Assembly (NCBI RefSeq): GCF_001544975.2
Contig: NZ_FCOG02000054.1
Span: forward strand, 1-42,229
Origin: Caballeronia arationis
GTDB lineage: Bacteria > Pseudomonadota > Gammaproteobacteria > Burkholderiales > Burkholderiaceae
DNA: 42,229 bases
Direction of reading: 5' to 3'
Shown: positions 7,625-17,344 of the stretch, piece by piece
Numbering within the stretch: the first letter of the stretch is position 1
Layout of the letters: the number at the start of each line of letters is the position of its first letter
Notes under the pieces: generated by a model
The model's input: only the letters and a program-made list of their open reading frames with translations
The model's database searches: none
What the model was told of the DNA's origin: nothing
Translations under genes and position numbers: made by a program

Positions 7625-9244
7625 ATGCTCCCCGCATTCGTCTTTTATACGTTCTTGTTCCTCGCGCTGGTCGTCGTCCCGGCAGGTTTGATTCTTGTCG
7701 CTCTGCTTTTTCTGGAGCACGAACGTCGGCTATGGCGACGCATCACACCGGCGATCGGACCGATTGGCCGGATGCTTGCACGAAGTTCTGCTGTTACTGG
7801 CTTCGGCGCGCGTTTCCCGCGCATTCTTGGATTCTTGGCTCATCGCCTCGACCCACGCGACTCTTGGGGACTGCCAGCGACACTCGCCGGCGCTGTCATC
7901 TTCGCGGGTGTATGGTTTTTCCTCGGCGTGCTGCAGGACATCGTGGCGAAAGACCCGCTCGTAATACTTGATATTCGACTCCACAACTCGGTCCCGCTTT
8001 TCCGGACGCCGGGGATGACTCGGTTCATGTTGTTGCTCACGGAACTGGGCGGCGCCACGGTTTTATCGCTTGTGGTCTTGGGCATTGCACTGCTCGCGCT
8101 TGCGCGGGGACGACGGAGGCTCGCAGCCACGTTTGTGCTCGCCCTAGCGGGTACCGGTCTCATCTCGACGATGTTCAAGGCGCTTGTCGGAAATGCACGG
8201 CCGATTGATGCAATCATCAGCGCGCACGAAGCGAGCTTTCCGTCAGGGCATATGCTTTCAGGAACGGTTGTTTACGGTTTGCTCGCCGCGCTCCTGTTGG
8301 GTAGCCAGGCACGCGACGGGGTACGCGCGTTTGGCACCACGCTGCTGCTCCTGGTCATGGTCGGCATCGGCCTGTCGCGCTTGTACCTTGGCGTGCACTG
8401 GCCATCTGACCTGTTGGGAAGTCTCGCGCTGGCGCTTATCGTTCTCGGAGCGCTGCTTTTCTTCCTGTACTACAACCGACCGATTCGCTGGATTGACTCC
8501 TTCAGACTCCCGCTTAGCGTTCGTGCCACGCGTATTGCAGGGGCCACCGCGTTAATTGCGGCCGTTGGACTCGCTGTTATGCTTTCCGGACGGGCTAAGA
8601 TAGTCCAAGTCGAGCCGCCGGTGGCCACACACGCGCTGGATATGGAAGCGCTGCGAGCATCGCTGCCTCATGACCTGCCTCGCTGGTCCGAGGACCTTAT
8701 CGGCGGCCGGATGGAACCTATCTCACTCGTTCTTATTGGTTCGCTCAACGAGATCGTGGACGTTTTCACCCGTGCGGGCTGGACGCGAGCCGACCTCCCA
8801 ACACCCGTTCGAGTTTTGCAAGAGGGTATCGACGCAATACGTGATCTTCCCGAACCGGCGGCTCCAGCGACGCCTGCCTTCTTTATGGACCGCCCACAGA
8901 GCCTTACGTTTGAGAAACCCGAAACGGGTTCCCCGAGCATTCGCCGACGGCATCACACGCGGCTTTGGCAGACCCCGCATTGCCTCGCGCCCGACTGTCG
9001 TCCGATGTGGGTCGCGACTGCCAGTTTTGATGTCGGAATAGAGTTCGTACAGGGGCTATACCTTGTGACCCACCGCATTGACCCAGCCCTCGATGACGAG
9101 CGAACCCTCATCGTCGCAGACCTCACGAGGGTTGGGGCGACACATGCGGGCATCATTATGGTGTCACCACCACTGCACGCCAAGAACGCCGCCGGAGACC
9201 CGTTTTCGACGGACGGTCGCGCGGTTGTGCTCGTCATGCCTTAA
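7625..9244 (+). CDS. PAP2-family membrane phosphatase with C-terminal LssY_C domain
   Basis: A 539-residue polytopic membrane protein. An N-terminal hydrophobic segment is followed by a PAP2 (lipid phosphatase/PgpB-like) core with all three catalytic motifs: KALVGNARP (Lys185, Arg192), FPSGH (206-209) and SRLYLGVHWPSD (Arg252, His258, Asp262). A soluble C-terminal LssY_C domain follows (residues about 340-539), recognisable by RHHTRLW and FDVGIEF-type segments and VTHRIDP. The predicted role is dephosphorylation of a membrane lipid or polyprenyl phosphate at the periplasmic face; the substrate is unknown. The frame is open upstream to 7448, but the ATG at 7625 is chosen because the preceding 59 residues are Arg-rich and atypical. 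Its PAP2 core is related to the one fused to the P-type ATPase at 17345 (both have a FLGVLxDxxAKDPLV segment). Confidence 0.8.
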   Translation: MLPAFVFYTFLFLALVVVPAGLILVALLFLEHERRLWRRITPAIGPIGRMLARSSAVTGFGARFPRILGFLAHRLDPRDSWGLPATLAGAVIFAGVWFFLGVLQDIVAKDPLVILDIRLHNSVPLFRTPGMTRFMLLLTELGGATVLSLVVLGIALLALARGRRRLAATFVLALAGTGLISTMFKALVGNARPIDAIISAHEASFPSGHMLSGTVVYGLLAALLLGSQARDGVRAFGTTLLLLVMVGIGLSRLYLGVHWPSDLLGSLALALIVLGALLFFLYYNRPIRWIDSFRLPLSVRATRIAGATALIAAVGLAVMLSGRAKIVQVEPPVATHALDMEALRASLPHDLPRWSEDLIGGRMEPISLVLIGSLNEIVDVFTRAGWTRADLPTPVRVLQEGIDAIRDLPEPAAPATPAFFMDRPQSLTFEKPETGSPSIRRRHHTRLWQTPHCLAPDCRPMWVATASFDVGIEFVQGLYLVTHRIDPALDDERTLIVADLTRVGATHAGIIMVSPPLHAKNAAGDPFSTDGRAVVLVMP

Positions 9245-9434
9245 AGCTGTGTGGGCCCCCGCATCTGCCACTCGGCGATCCGGCCTCGCTATTAGTTTTG
9301 GCGAGGCCGTCGTCAGGTATGCAAGTACGGGCGCGCTTCTCGACCCCGCATCACAGCTTGGCGGTACCATGTCGTCGTTTCCGCACCGCGATGATTATCT
9401 TGCGACACTGCCCACCCGCTTGGAAAGGCACTCG

Positions 9435-10124
9435 ATGAAGGTATTGATTATCGAAGACGACACAGCCATCGCGACCAACCTGTACGACTACCTGGAAAGC
9501 GGCGGCTATGAGGTGGACCTTGCATCAGACGGCATGATGGGGCTGCATCTCGCTGTCTCGCAGCACTGGGACGCGATCTTGCTCGACCTGTCGTTACCGG
9601 GCATGGATGGCCTGACGATCTGCCGCAAGCTGCGCGAAGAGGCGCGTCGCGATACGCCGATTTTGATGCTGACCGCACGTGATACGCTCGATGACAAGCT
9701 GCAGGGGTTCGGGCGCGGCGCGGACGACTACCTCATCAAGCCGTTCTCACTCAAAGAGGTGGACGCACGACTCGGTGCCCTGATCAAGCGCTACAAAGGG
9801 CAGGTGACGCAGGCGACCCTGTCTTGCGCCGACATCCGTTACGATCCAGCGACGCTCGCCGTCGAGCGCGCCGGGCGGCCGCTCAAGTTGCCGCCAAAAT
9901 GCCTGCATCTGTTGCGCATCCTGATGCAGGCGCCAAATCGCGTCCTCGGCCGCGCCGAGCTGGAAACCGAAATTTGGGGCGAGCAGTTGCCAGACAGCGA
10001 TACGCTGCGCGCGCACATCTATACGTTGCGCCGCGCGCTGACCGCCAACGGCGAAGACGATCTGATCGAAACGGTCCACGGGCTCGGCTACCGGCTCGTG
10101 GTGGACGATGCGCACCCGCTCTAG
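9435..10124 (+). CDS. OmpR/PhoB-family response regulator
   Basis: A 229-residue two-component regulator. The receiver domain has acidic residues in IEDD (7-9), the phospho-acceptor Asp51 in LLDLSLPG, a Thr in LTARD and Lys in IKPFS. A winged-helix DNA-binding domain follows (about 130-225) with the LRAHIYTLRRAL recognition region and the GLGYRLV wing. The upstream-extended frame (to 9078) overlaps the preceding gene and is not used; ATG 9435 gives a canonical start, MKVLIIEDD. It overlaps its kinase gene by 17 bases. It probably controls the RND efflux genes directly downstream; the inducer is not evident, with metals or envelope stress being typical for this type. Confidence 0.88.
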   Translation: MKVLIIEDDTAIATNLYDYLESGGYEVDLASDGMMGLHLAVSQHWDAILLDLSLPGMDGLTICRKLREEARRDTPILMLTARDTLDDKLQGFGRGADDYLIKPFSLKEVDARLGALIKRYKGQVTQATLSCADIRYDPATLAVERAGRPLKLPPKCLHLLRILMQAPNRVLGRAELETEIWGEQLPDSDTLRAHIYTLRRALTANGEDDLIETVHGLGYRLVVDDAHPL

Positions 10125-11415
10125 CCTGCGCCTCAAAGTCGCGCTGGTTTTTTCCGCGCTGACTCTCCTCTTGCTCGTGGGGCAGGCTCTCGGCGTAAAG
10201 GCGCTCGCGGAAGCACAGGAAGAACGGCTCATCAGCGCGCTGATCGCCGACGACATGGCGAGCCTCCTTCAGAGCTGGCGATCGGAGCCAACGCTTGTGC
10301 CGCCGTTCGATCCGCGACTCGGCGCCCACGTATGGACAGGCGGTCGCGCAAGCTTACCGCTGCCCGCGTCGATCAGGGATTTGAGCGACGGCACCCACGA
10401 AATCATCGTGGACGGCCGCGAAATCCACGTGGCGGTCGCCCGGTTCGGCGATGCACGCGTTTATCGAATCTACGATTTCAGTGCGTATGAGCAGCGTTTT
10501 AAACAGGTGATTGACGCCCTGATGATCGGCACCGGTATATTTGGGCTACTAGGTTTCTGGCTCGCGTTCGGGCTTTCCGGCCTGCTAGTCCGGCAGGTTG
10601 CCGGTCTCGCCCGCCAGGTCAAGGCACTGAGACTCGGTGCATCGACCGTACTCGATGCAGGCAGGTACGATGAAGCGGAGGTCGTGGAGCTAGTCGAAGC
10701 GTTCAACGACTATCACCGGCGGATGGCGCAGATGATTGAGCGCGAAACGGAATTCACCGGTAACGTCAGTCACGAGTTGCGCACCCCGCTCACAGCGATC
10801 AAGACCAGCTGCGAGCTTCTCGACCACGACGCGTCGATCAGCGCGAAGTCGAGGGCGCGTCTGCAGCAGATCGATCGCGCGGCCGACAACATGATAGATC
10901 TGGTCAACGCGCTGCTGCTGCTTGCGCGTGAAGAGTCGGACGCCGATGTCGGCTCAGTGCGTCTTGTCAGCGCCATCGAGGACGCGCTTGATCCGATTAC
11001 CGACACGCTGAAAGCCAAGGGGATCCAGACCCGGATTGACGTCAACGACCGCCTGCACGTCGAAGCAAACCGGTCCGCGCTCGCGCTCGTGCTGTCGAAT
11101 CTGATCGACAACGCTGCACGGTACACCGACAGCGGTTATGTCAGCTGCACCTATGCGGACGGCTGGCTGCGAATCGAGGACACTGGACGCGGCATTCCGC
11201 CCGACGCGCTGCCGCGCGTGTTCGAGCGGTTCTACCAGGCCGACGCTGCACCCGCCGGCGCGCAGGGCTTCGGCATCGGCCTGTCGATCGTCAGGAAGAT
11301 CTGCGACCGGTACGGGTGGTCGATCCAGCTCGACAGCGAGCCGGGCAAAGGCACCCGGGTCTCGCTCCGGTTGATGGCCGCGACCCGGATTTCCGCCGAG
11401 TTCACAACGAATTGA
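10108..11415 (+). CDS. Membrane sensor histidine kinase
   Basis: A 435-residue kinase with transmembrane segments at about 11-30 and 137-161, which enclose a periplasmic sensor of roughly 105 residues. It then has a HAMP-like linker, a HisKA domain with phospho-acceptor His222 in NVSHELRTPLTA, and a HATPase domain with the N box (SNLIDNAARYT), G1 (DTGRGIP) and G2 (GFGIGLSIV). It is translationally coupled to the regulator at 9435 and precedes the efflux operon. The periplasmic part has no obvious metal-binding Cys/His cluster, so the signal cannot be named. Confidence 0.87.
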   Translation: MRTRSSLRLKVALVFSALTLLLLVGQALGVKALAEAQEERLISALIADDMASLLQSWRSEPTLVPPFDPRLGAHVWTGGRASLPLPASIRDLSDGTHEIIVDGREIHVAVARFGDARVYRIYDFSAYEQRFKQVIDALMIGTGIFGLLGFWLAFGLSGLLVRQVAGLARQVKALRLGASTVLDAGRYDEAEVVELVEAFNDYHRRMAQMIERETEFTGNVSHELRTPLTAIKTSCELLDHDASISAKSRARLQQIDRAADNMIDLVNALLLLAREESDADVGSVRLVSAIEDALDPITDTLKAKGIQTRIDVNDRLHVEANRSALALVLSNLIDNAARYTDSGYVSCTYADGWLRIEDTGRGIPPDALPRVFERFYQADAAPAGAQGFGIGLSIVRKICDRYGWSIQLDSEPGKGTRVSLRLMAATRISAEFTTN

Positions 11416-11508
11416 CGTCTTCTTGACGAAAACTTCACAACCCCTTGCGTAGCATCCACGTCTGTCGCCGTCTCAACAGGCGGCCAACAAACCCATGGAT
11501 GCTGTGCT

Positions 11509-12900
11509 ATGCGCCGACCGTTGCTGCTCGCCTGCGTCATGTTGACGGGATGCGCGGCCTATCACCCGCGGCCCATCGCGCCGACGCAACTGGCCCGACA
11601 CTTCGAGGACCGTACGCTTGCGAGCGCCGAACTGCACGCGTACCTCGCGCGGCAGTCCGGGCACGATATCGACTCTTGGCCTCTGCCACACTGGAACCGA
11701 GAGATGCTCACCCTCGCGGCTTATTACTACAGCCCGGCACTTGATATCGCACGAGCCCAGTGGGGCACCGCGAAAGCGGGCATCGATGTCGCGGGCGCGA
11801 TTCCGAACCCGGTGCTGCAACTGTCTTTCCAGTACGCGACGCCGAACCCGGGACCGGGTGCGCCATGGATCGCGGGCCCCGCGCTCGACATTCCGATCGA
11901 GACCGCGCACAAGCGCGGCTATCGGATCGACCAGGCCTCACACCTGTCGGAAGCCGCGCGCCTCGCCCTCGGCAATGAGGCGTGGAAGGTACGCACACAG
12001 GTGCGTGACGCACTAATTTTGCTCTACGCCGCCCAACAGCGCGCTGCATTCCTGTCGCGCAAAGCCGAGGCCCGACGACAGGTCGTCGCAATGGTGACGA
12101 AGCGCCGCACGGTCGGCGAAAACTCCGGACCCGATGTCGACGCGGCAGTGCTCGCGTCCTCCCAGGCACAGGCCGATCTTGCCGCCGCGCACAATGCCCA
12201 ACAGGACGCGCGCGCGCAATTGGCCACGGCGATCGGCGTGCCGGTGGCCGCGCTCGACGTCGTCCAGCTCGATCTCGACGCATTCGGCACCGCCCCACCT
12301 GCACCACCCGCCTCTGACGCGCGGCGCGAGGCGGTTTTCCATCGCGCCGATCTGCTGGCGTCGCTCGCCGAGTACGCGGCCGCCGAATCGGCGTTGCAGC
12401 TTGAGGTCGCGAAGCAATATCCGGACATCCATTTCGGCCCCGGCTACACGTACGACACGGGTACGAACAAGATCGGGTTCGGGCTGGCGGGCATCACGCT
12501 GCCGGTTTTCGACCAGAACCAGGGCGGCATCGCACAGGCCGAGGCGAAACGCAAGGAGGCGGCCGCGCGCACCGCGGCCTTGCAGGACACGATGTTCAAC
12601 GACCTTGACCACGCGCTCGCCCACTACCAGGCGAGCCTTGATGCCGTGCAACTCTCTGTCGCACATCTCGCCACCGCGCGAAAGCAACTGGACAGCCAGT
12701 TCGCGAGCTTCGCAGCCGGCACCACTGACCGTCTCATGTTCACGCAAGCCAGGGCGGACTACCAGGCGAGCGAGATCGCCCATCTGGACGCTGTGGTCGC
12801 CGCGCAGCAGGCAGCCGGCACGCTCGAGGACGCGATGCAGCACGCCCTCGCGCTGGAGACCGTCAATCCTACCGTGACCCAAACAGAGATATCGCGATGA
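11509..12900 (+). CDS. Outer-membrane efflux factor (TolC family lipoprotein)
   Basis: A 463-residue outer-membrane factor of the TolC/NodT type, the exit duct of a tripartite efflux pump. The N terminus is a lipoprotein signal with the lipobox LTGC (Cys15). Two internally related halves follow, rich in Ala-containing heptads (for example KAEARRQVVAMVTKRR and HLATARKQLDSQFASF), which form the alpha-barrel hairpins. It is the first gene of the efflux operon and its stop overlaps the start of the fusion protein by four bases (ATGA, 12897-12900). Confidence 0.85.
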   Translation: MRRPLLLACVMLTGCAAYHPRPIAPTQLARHFEDRTLASAELHAYLARQSGHDIDSWPLPHWNREMLTLAAYYYSPALDIARAQWGTAKAGIDVAGAIPNPVLQLSFQYATPNPGPGAPWIAGPALDIPIETAHKRGYRIDQASHLSEAARLALGNEAWKVRTQVRDALILLYAAQQRAAFLSRKAEARRQVVAMVTKRRTVGENSGPDVDAAVLASSQAQADLAAAHNAQQDARAQLATAIGVPVAALDVVQLDLDAFGTAPPAPPASDARREAVFHRADLLASLAEYAAAESALQLEVAKQYPDIHFGPGYTYDTGTNKIGFGLAGITLPVFDQNQGGIAQAEAKRKEAAARTAALQDTMFNDLDHALAHYQASLDAVQLSVAHLATARKQLDSQFASFAAGTTDRLMFTQARADYQASEIAHLDAVVAAQQAAGTLEDAMQHALALETVNPTVTQTEISR

Positions 12901-13961
12901 AACGCCCATTGGTCATTCTGTCTGTTGTCTCCGTGCTGCTGGCGGCCGGCGCCGGCTGGTTCATCTACCAGACACTCGTTGCCAGTCCGCCGAGGCCGGG
13001 CGCGCCTGCGCAGGCCACTGCTCAGCCGTCCGTGCAGACGGTGAACGGCGAAACGGTGGTTGTCGTTGCCGCCGATGTGCAGCGCGCCAGCCACATCGAT
13101 GTCGCGCCGCTCACGGCCGTCGCCATCCAACCCGAGAACACGGCATACGCGACGGTCGTCGACCTGCAGCCGTTGTTCGATCTGCGTAATCGGCTCGCGG
13201 CCGCGCGGGCGGACTACGAGGCGCTACGCGCACAGGCCGGCAACTCGCACGCACAGTACGAGCGTAGCCGTGTGCTGTTCGAAGACGACCGCAACGTCTC
13301 GCAGAAGAGCCTGCAGGATGCACGAGCGGTCATGCAGGCCGATCAGGCGAAGCTCCAGTCGGCCAACGCGGCGCAAAGCGGGCTGGATGCGACGATGCGC
13401 CAGCAATTCGGGGAAGTGCTCGCAAGCACCACGATGATGCCGGCCTCGGATCTGTTCCAGCGGCTGCTCGCTGGACGCGCAGTGGTGTTGCGCGTGACGC
13501 TACCCGCCACCTACAGCAGCACCGCGCCCGCGCGCATCACGGTCGACGCGCCGGACGGCCAGCCGGTTGCGGCGCAGAAACTCTCGGCCTCACCGCAAGG
13601 CGATCCGGCGGTCCAGGGCAACCCGTATTTCTACGCGACCGGGCGCGCGCTGCCTGTGGGAACCCACACCACCGCGCACGTGCCCGCGTCGAACCAGAGC
13701 GCGTCCGCACTCGTGATTCCCGAAGCGGCCGTGATCTGGTACGGCGGACAGCCGTGGGTCTACGTGCGCACTGCACCCGATCGCTTCACGCGACGCTACG
13801 TGCCCGCATCCGCTTCCGGCGATCAGGGCTTCGTCGTGACGAGCGGCTTTCACGCCGGCGACGAAGTGGTGATGCACGGCCCGCAGTTGTTGCTCTCCCA
13901 GGAACTACGGCCGCAGGGCATCGCGACGGCATGCAAGGATCCGCCCGAATGTGACGACTGA
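12897..13961 (+). CDS. RND efflux periplasmic adaptor (membrane fusion protein)
   Basis: A 354-residue adaptor that bridges the inner-membrane pump and the outer-membrane duct. An N-terminal membrane anchor or signal (residues 5-27) is followed by a short helical hairpin (RADYEALRAQAGNSHAQYER ...) flanked by beta-rich lipoyl-like and barrel regions. The C-terminal part (VVIWYGGQPWVYVRT, GFHAGDEVVMHGPQLLLSQE; see frame) matches HlyD/CusB-type adaptors. It has no Met/Cys metal site like CusB. It lies between the outer-membrane factor (four-base overlap) and the pump gene (66-base gap). Confidence 0.8.
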   Translation: MKRPLVILSVVSVLLAAGAGWFIYQTLVASPPRPGAPAQATAQPSVQTVNGETVVVVAADVQRASHIDVAPLTAVAIQPENTAYATVVDLQPLFDLRNRLAAARADYEALRAQAGNSHAQYERSRVLFEDDRNVSQKSLQDARAVMQADQAKLQSANAAQSGLDATMRQQFGEVLASTTMMPASDLFQRLLAGRAVVLRVTLPATYSSTAPARITVDAPDGQPVAAQKLSASPQGDPAVQGNPYFYATGRALPVGTHTTAHVPASNQSASALVIPEAAVIWYGGQPWVYVRTAPDRFTRRYVPASASGDQGFVVTSGFHAGDEVVMHGPQLLLSQELRPQGIATACKDPPECDD

Positions 13962-14027
13962 TCCGTAGATCGGTTTGCCCACTTCGGGTCTGTCCACTTC
14001 GCCCTCACCGCACACTCCTGGTAATCG

Positions 14028-17000
14028 ATGCTCTACGCCATCATCCGATTCTCGCTGCGCTTTCGCGGTGTCATTTACGCGCTGGCGGTGCTGCTGGCCG
14101 GCTACGGCCTCTATACAATCACGCGCGCGAAACTCGATGTGTTTCCCGAGTTCGCCCCGCCGATGAGCATCGTGCAGACCGAGGCGCCGGGCCTGTCCAG
14201 CGAGCAGGTCGAGACGCTCGTAACCCAGCCGGTCGAAAACGCGCTAGCCGGCATGGTCGGCCTGCAGTCGATGCGTTCAAAGTCGCTGCAGGGTTTGTCC
14301 GCGATCACGGTGGTGTTCGACAGCCATGCAAACCTGTTGCAGGTCCGCCAACTGGTATCCGAGCGCGTCAACGCGCTGGCCGCGACCCTTCCCGCGGGCG
14401 TGCAGCCGCCGAAGCTGCTATCGCTCACGACCACGACGAGTGTGGTGCGCACCATCGGCCTGACCTCAAAGACGCGCTCGCTGATGGACCTGTACGACAT
14501 CGCGCAGTGGACGGTCAAGCCTCAACTGTTGAGCGTGTCGGGCGTCGCAGACGCCATCGTGTTCGGCGGCGACACGCGGCAGCTGCAAATTCAGGTCGAT
14601 CCAGCCAAGCTGATGCGCTACGGCCTGTCGATCCAGGACGTGATCGCCGCGGCCCGGACGTCCACCGGTGTGCGCGGTGCGGGCTTCATCGAGAACGCGA
14701 ATCAGCGCATCGCCATCAATACCGATGGCCAGATTAGAACACCCGATGCACTGGCCGGCGTGGTGTTGCGCTGGAGTAATGGCGCAGCCGTGCGGCTCGG
14801 CGATGTCGCGACCGTCAGCTGGGGCAGCGCACCTCCGGTCGGGGCGGCATCGATCATGAGTACGCCCGGGGTAATGCTGGTCCTCGAAAGCCAGTACGGC
14901 ACCAACACGCTCGCCGTGACGAGGGACATTGAGAAGACGCTCGCCGCGCTCAAGCCCGTACTGACCCAACAAGGCGTCGAGTTGAACATGGATGTGTTCA
15001 GACCCGCCAACTTCATCGACGCGGCCGTGGGCCATCTGCGCATGGCGTTGCTGGTCGGCGCGGTGCTGGTGATCGCGGTGCTGTTCCTGTTCCTGCTCAA
15101 TGTTCGCACCGCGGTCATTTCAGCCGTCGCGATTCCGCTCTCGTTGCTGGTCGCAATCATCGTGCTGAGCTCGTTCGGCGTGAGCCTGAACACGATGACA
15201 CTCGGCGGCCTTGCGATCGCACTCGGCGAAGTGGTCGACGACGCGATCATCGACGTCGAGAACATTTACCGGCGGCTGCGGGAGACCGCAACCGGCGCGA
15301 GCCATTGGCGGCATTCCGTGTGGTGCTGCGCGCCTCGCTCGAGGTCCGAAGTGCGGTCGTATTCGCGACCTTCATCGTGATGCTGATTTTCCTGCCGGTG
15401 CTGACGCTATCAGGGATAGCCGGCAAGCTGTTCGCGCCACTGGGCGTCGCCTATATCCTCGCGGTGCTGGCATCGCTCGGTGTCGCGCTTACGCTCACAC
15501 CGGCGATGGCGCTGGCGCTCCTTACGCGCGGGCCGCTGCCAGATCATGAACCGCGCCTGCTCACGTGGCTGAAGACACGCTACACCGCGTTGCTGCTGAA
15601 GGTCGAGCAGCGTGTGAGGACGATCATGGTGGTGGTCGCCGTGATGTGCGTAGCGGCGCTCGCCGCGCTGCTGTTCCTGCGCGGCAACTTCATTCCTGAA
15701 CTGCGCGAGGGGCACTACATCGTGCACATGGGCCTCGCGCCCGGGACATCGCTTGCCGAATCGATGCGCATTGGTGCGCAGGTTTCGCAGGCGCTGATGC
15801 ATGTGTCGGGAGTGCGGCTGGTCGCTCAGCGCGCCGGCCGCGCCAACGGCGTCGTCGATCCGGTCGGCGTGCAGTTGAGCGAGTTCGAGGTCGAGCTCGC
15901 TCCGATGAGCGCGGCCCGGCAGACTGCAATCTTGCACCGCATCCAGGAAGCCCTCGCCCGCTTTCCCGGCCTCACCACGTCGGTCAACACGTTCCTTGTC
16001 GAACGGATCGACGAGACGATTTCGGGTGTCACGGCGCCCGTTGCGGTCAACGTCTTCGGCGACAACCTCGATGTGATCGATCGTAAGGCGCAGGACATCG
16101 CGCGATTGCTGGGTACCATCCGCGGCGCGGCGAGCGTGCGGGTGGAGTCGCCTCCGGGGATCCCGGAGCTCGACGTCAGACTGAAGCCTGACCAGTTGAG
16201 CCGCTGGGGCTTCCGGCCGGTCGACGTGCTCGATGCTATCCAGAGCGCCTATCTGGGAAGCACGGTTGCACAAACCTATGAAGGCAGCCGGACCTACGAT
16301 GTCACCGTCGTTCTCGCGCCCGATGCGCGCAAGAAGCTGAGCGACGTCGGCGCTCTGATGTTGCGCAATCCGGATGGGCTGGCCGTGCCGTTGCGCGAGC
16401 TGGCGACCATCGGCCAAGTTTCCGGCCGGTATCAGATCACGCACGACGGCGGCCGACGGATGCAGACAGTCTCGGTCAATCTTGGCAACCGCGCGGTGAG
16501 CGACTTCGTGAGTGAAGCCCAGGCGCGCGTGAATCGCGACATTGTGATGCCCAAGGGCACCTACGCGGTGTTCTCAGGAGAAAGTGAGGCGCGCACGCAG
16601 TCACAGCGCGACCTGCTCGCGTACGGCGCGATGTCCGCGGTCGGCATCGCACTGCTGCTATTTCTCGCCATGAAGAGCCGGCGCGGGGTCATGCTGGTGA
16701 TGGTGAACCTGCCGTTCGCGCTGGTGGGCGGTGTGCTGAGTGTGCTGCTGACGGGCGGCGACCTGTCACTCGGCGGCATGGTGGGTTTCGTCACTCTGTT
16801 CGGCATTTCGTTGCGCAATTCAATCATGCTGATCAGTCACTACGAGCACCTGGTGCACGTCGACGAAATGCCCTGGGGCATGGAGGCGGCCGTGCGCGGC
16901 GCGTCCGAGCGGCTGATCCCGATCCTGATGACGGCGCTCGTGACCGCCCTCGCACTGCTGCCGCTCGCACTGACCAGCGGCGCGGCCGGTAACGAGATCG

Positions 17001-17137
17001 AGGGGCCGATGGCGATCGTCATTCTCGGCGGACTGGCCACCTCCACGATCCTGAACCTGATTGTTCTGCCGACGCTCGCGCTGCGCTATGGCCGCTTCGA
17101 GCGCGACACGATGACCGAACCGGGAGCGGCGATCTGA
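14028..17137 (+). pseudogene. HME-type RND efflux pump gene with an apparent single frameshift
   Basis: The two frames together encode about 1035 residues of a CzcA/CusA-like RND pump. The first (14028 to about 15300) covers the N terminus (FPEFAPPMSIVQTEAPG), the first porter domain and membrane helices up to TM4, with GEVVDDAIIDVEN carrying the paired Asp of proton-driven pumps. The second (from about 15303 to 17137) resumes with RVVLRASLEVRSAVVFATFI and continues through the second porter domain to the last helices. The frame change fits loss of one base near 15300. It may be a real inactivating mutation or a sequencing error; the remainder shows no other damage, which favours a recent event or an error. 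The substrate is unknown; a cationic metal or organic compound is possible. Confidence 0.82.
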
Positions 17138-17263
17138 TGAGCGGCTCAATTTCGCCGGACTGCCACCGCTGCAATCGGCGGCTTGATATCCGGACGTTTT
17201 CGGTGTGACTGGCACAGGGTGAGTTTCATGATAAGGTTTCCTACAGATGACCGTTCTTTTCGA

Positions 17264-17291
17264 ACTCGGTGCCCTGCCGAGTCGCTTTTTT
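17264..17291 (+). terminator. Intrinsic terminator in the leader of the P-type ATPase fusion gene
   Basis: ACTCGG (17264-17269) and CCGAGT (17277-17282) form a stem with a 7-nt loop, followed after CGC by six T (17286-17291). It lies 126 bases after the pump stop and 53 bases before the ATPase start. A smaller hairpin (GTTC...GAAC, 17253-17265) overlaps its 5' side, and CCGTT/AACGG (17251-17255 and 17295-17299) could form a competing outer stem. It could end the efflux transcript or act as an attenuator for the ATPase gene. Confidence 0.65.
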
Positions 17292-17344
17292 CGTAACGGG
17301 TGATCTCTTGGACATCGTGAGCCGCAACAAAGCGGGAGCCAATC

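Noticed and set aside
12013..12909. Long minus-strand open frame opposite the outer-membrane factor gene
   Set aside because: It is an antisense shadow in GC-rich coding DNA; the plus-strand protein has clear family motifs and the minus product has none.
15410..16444. Minus-strand frame of 344 codons opposite the RND pump
   Set aside because: Composition is Arg/His-rich and repetitive in the manner of shadow frames, with no domain resemblance, while the plus strand encodes an evident RND protein.
17221..17300. Known riboswitch (fluoride, magnesium or manganese type) before the P-type ATPase
   Set aside because: None of the conserved cores that I know for these classes is visible; only a terminator and short helices can be supported.
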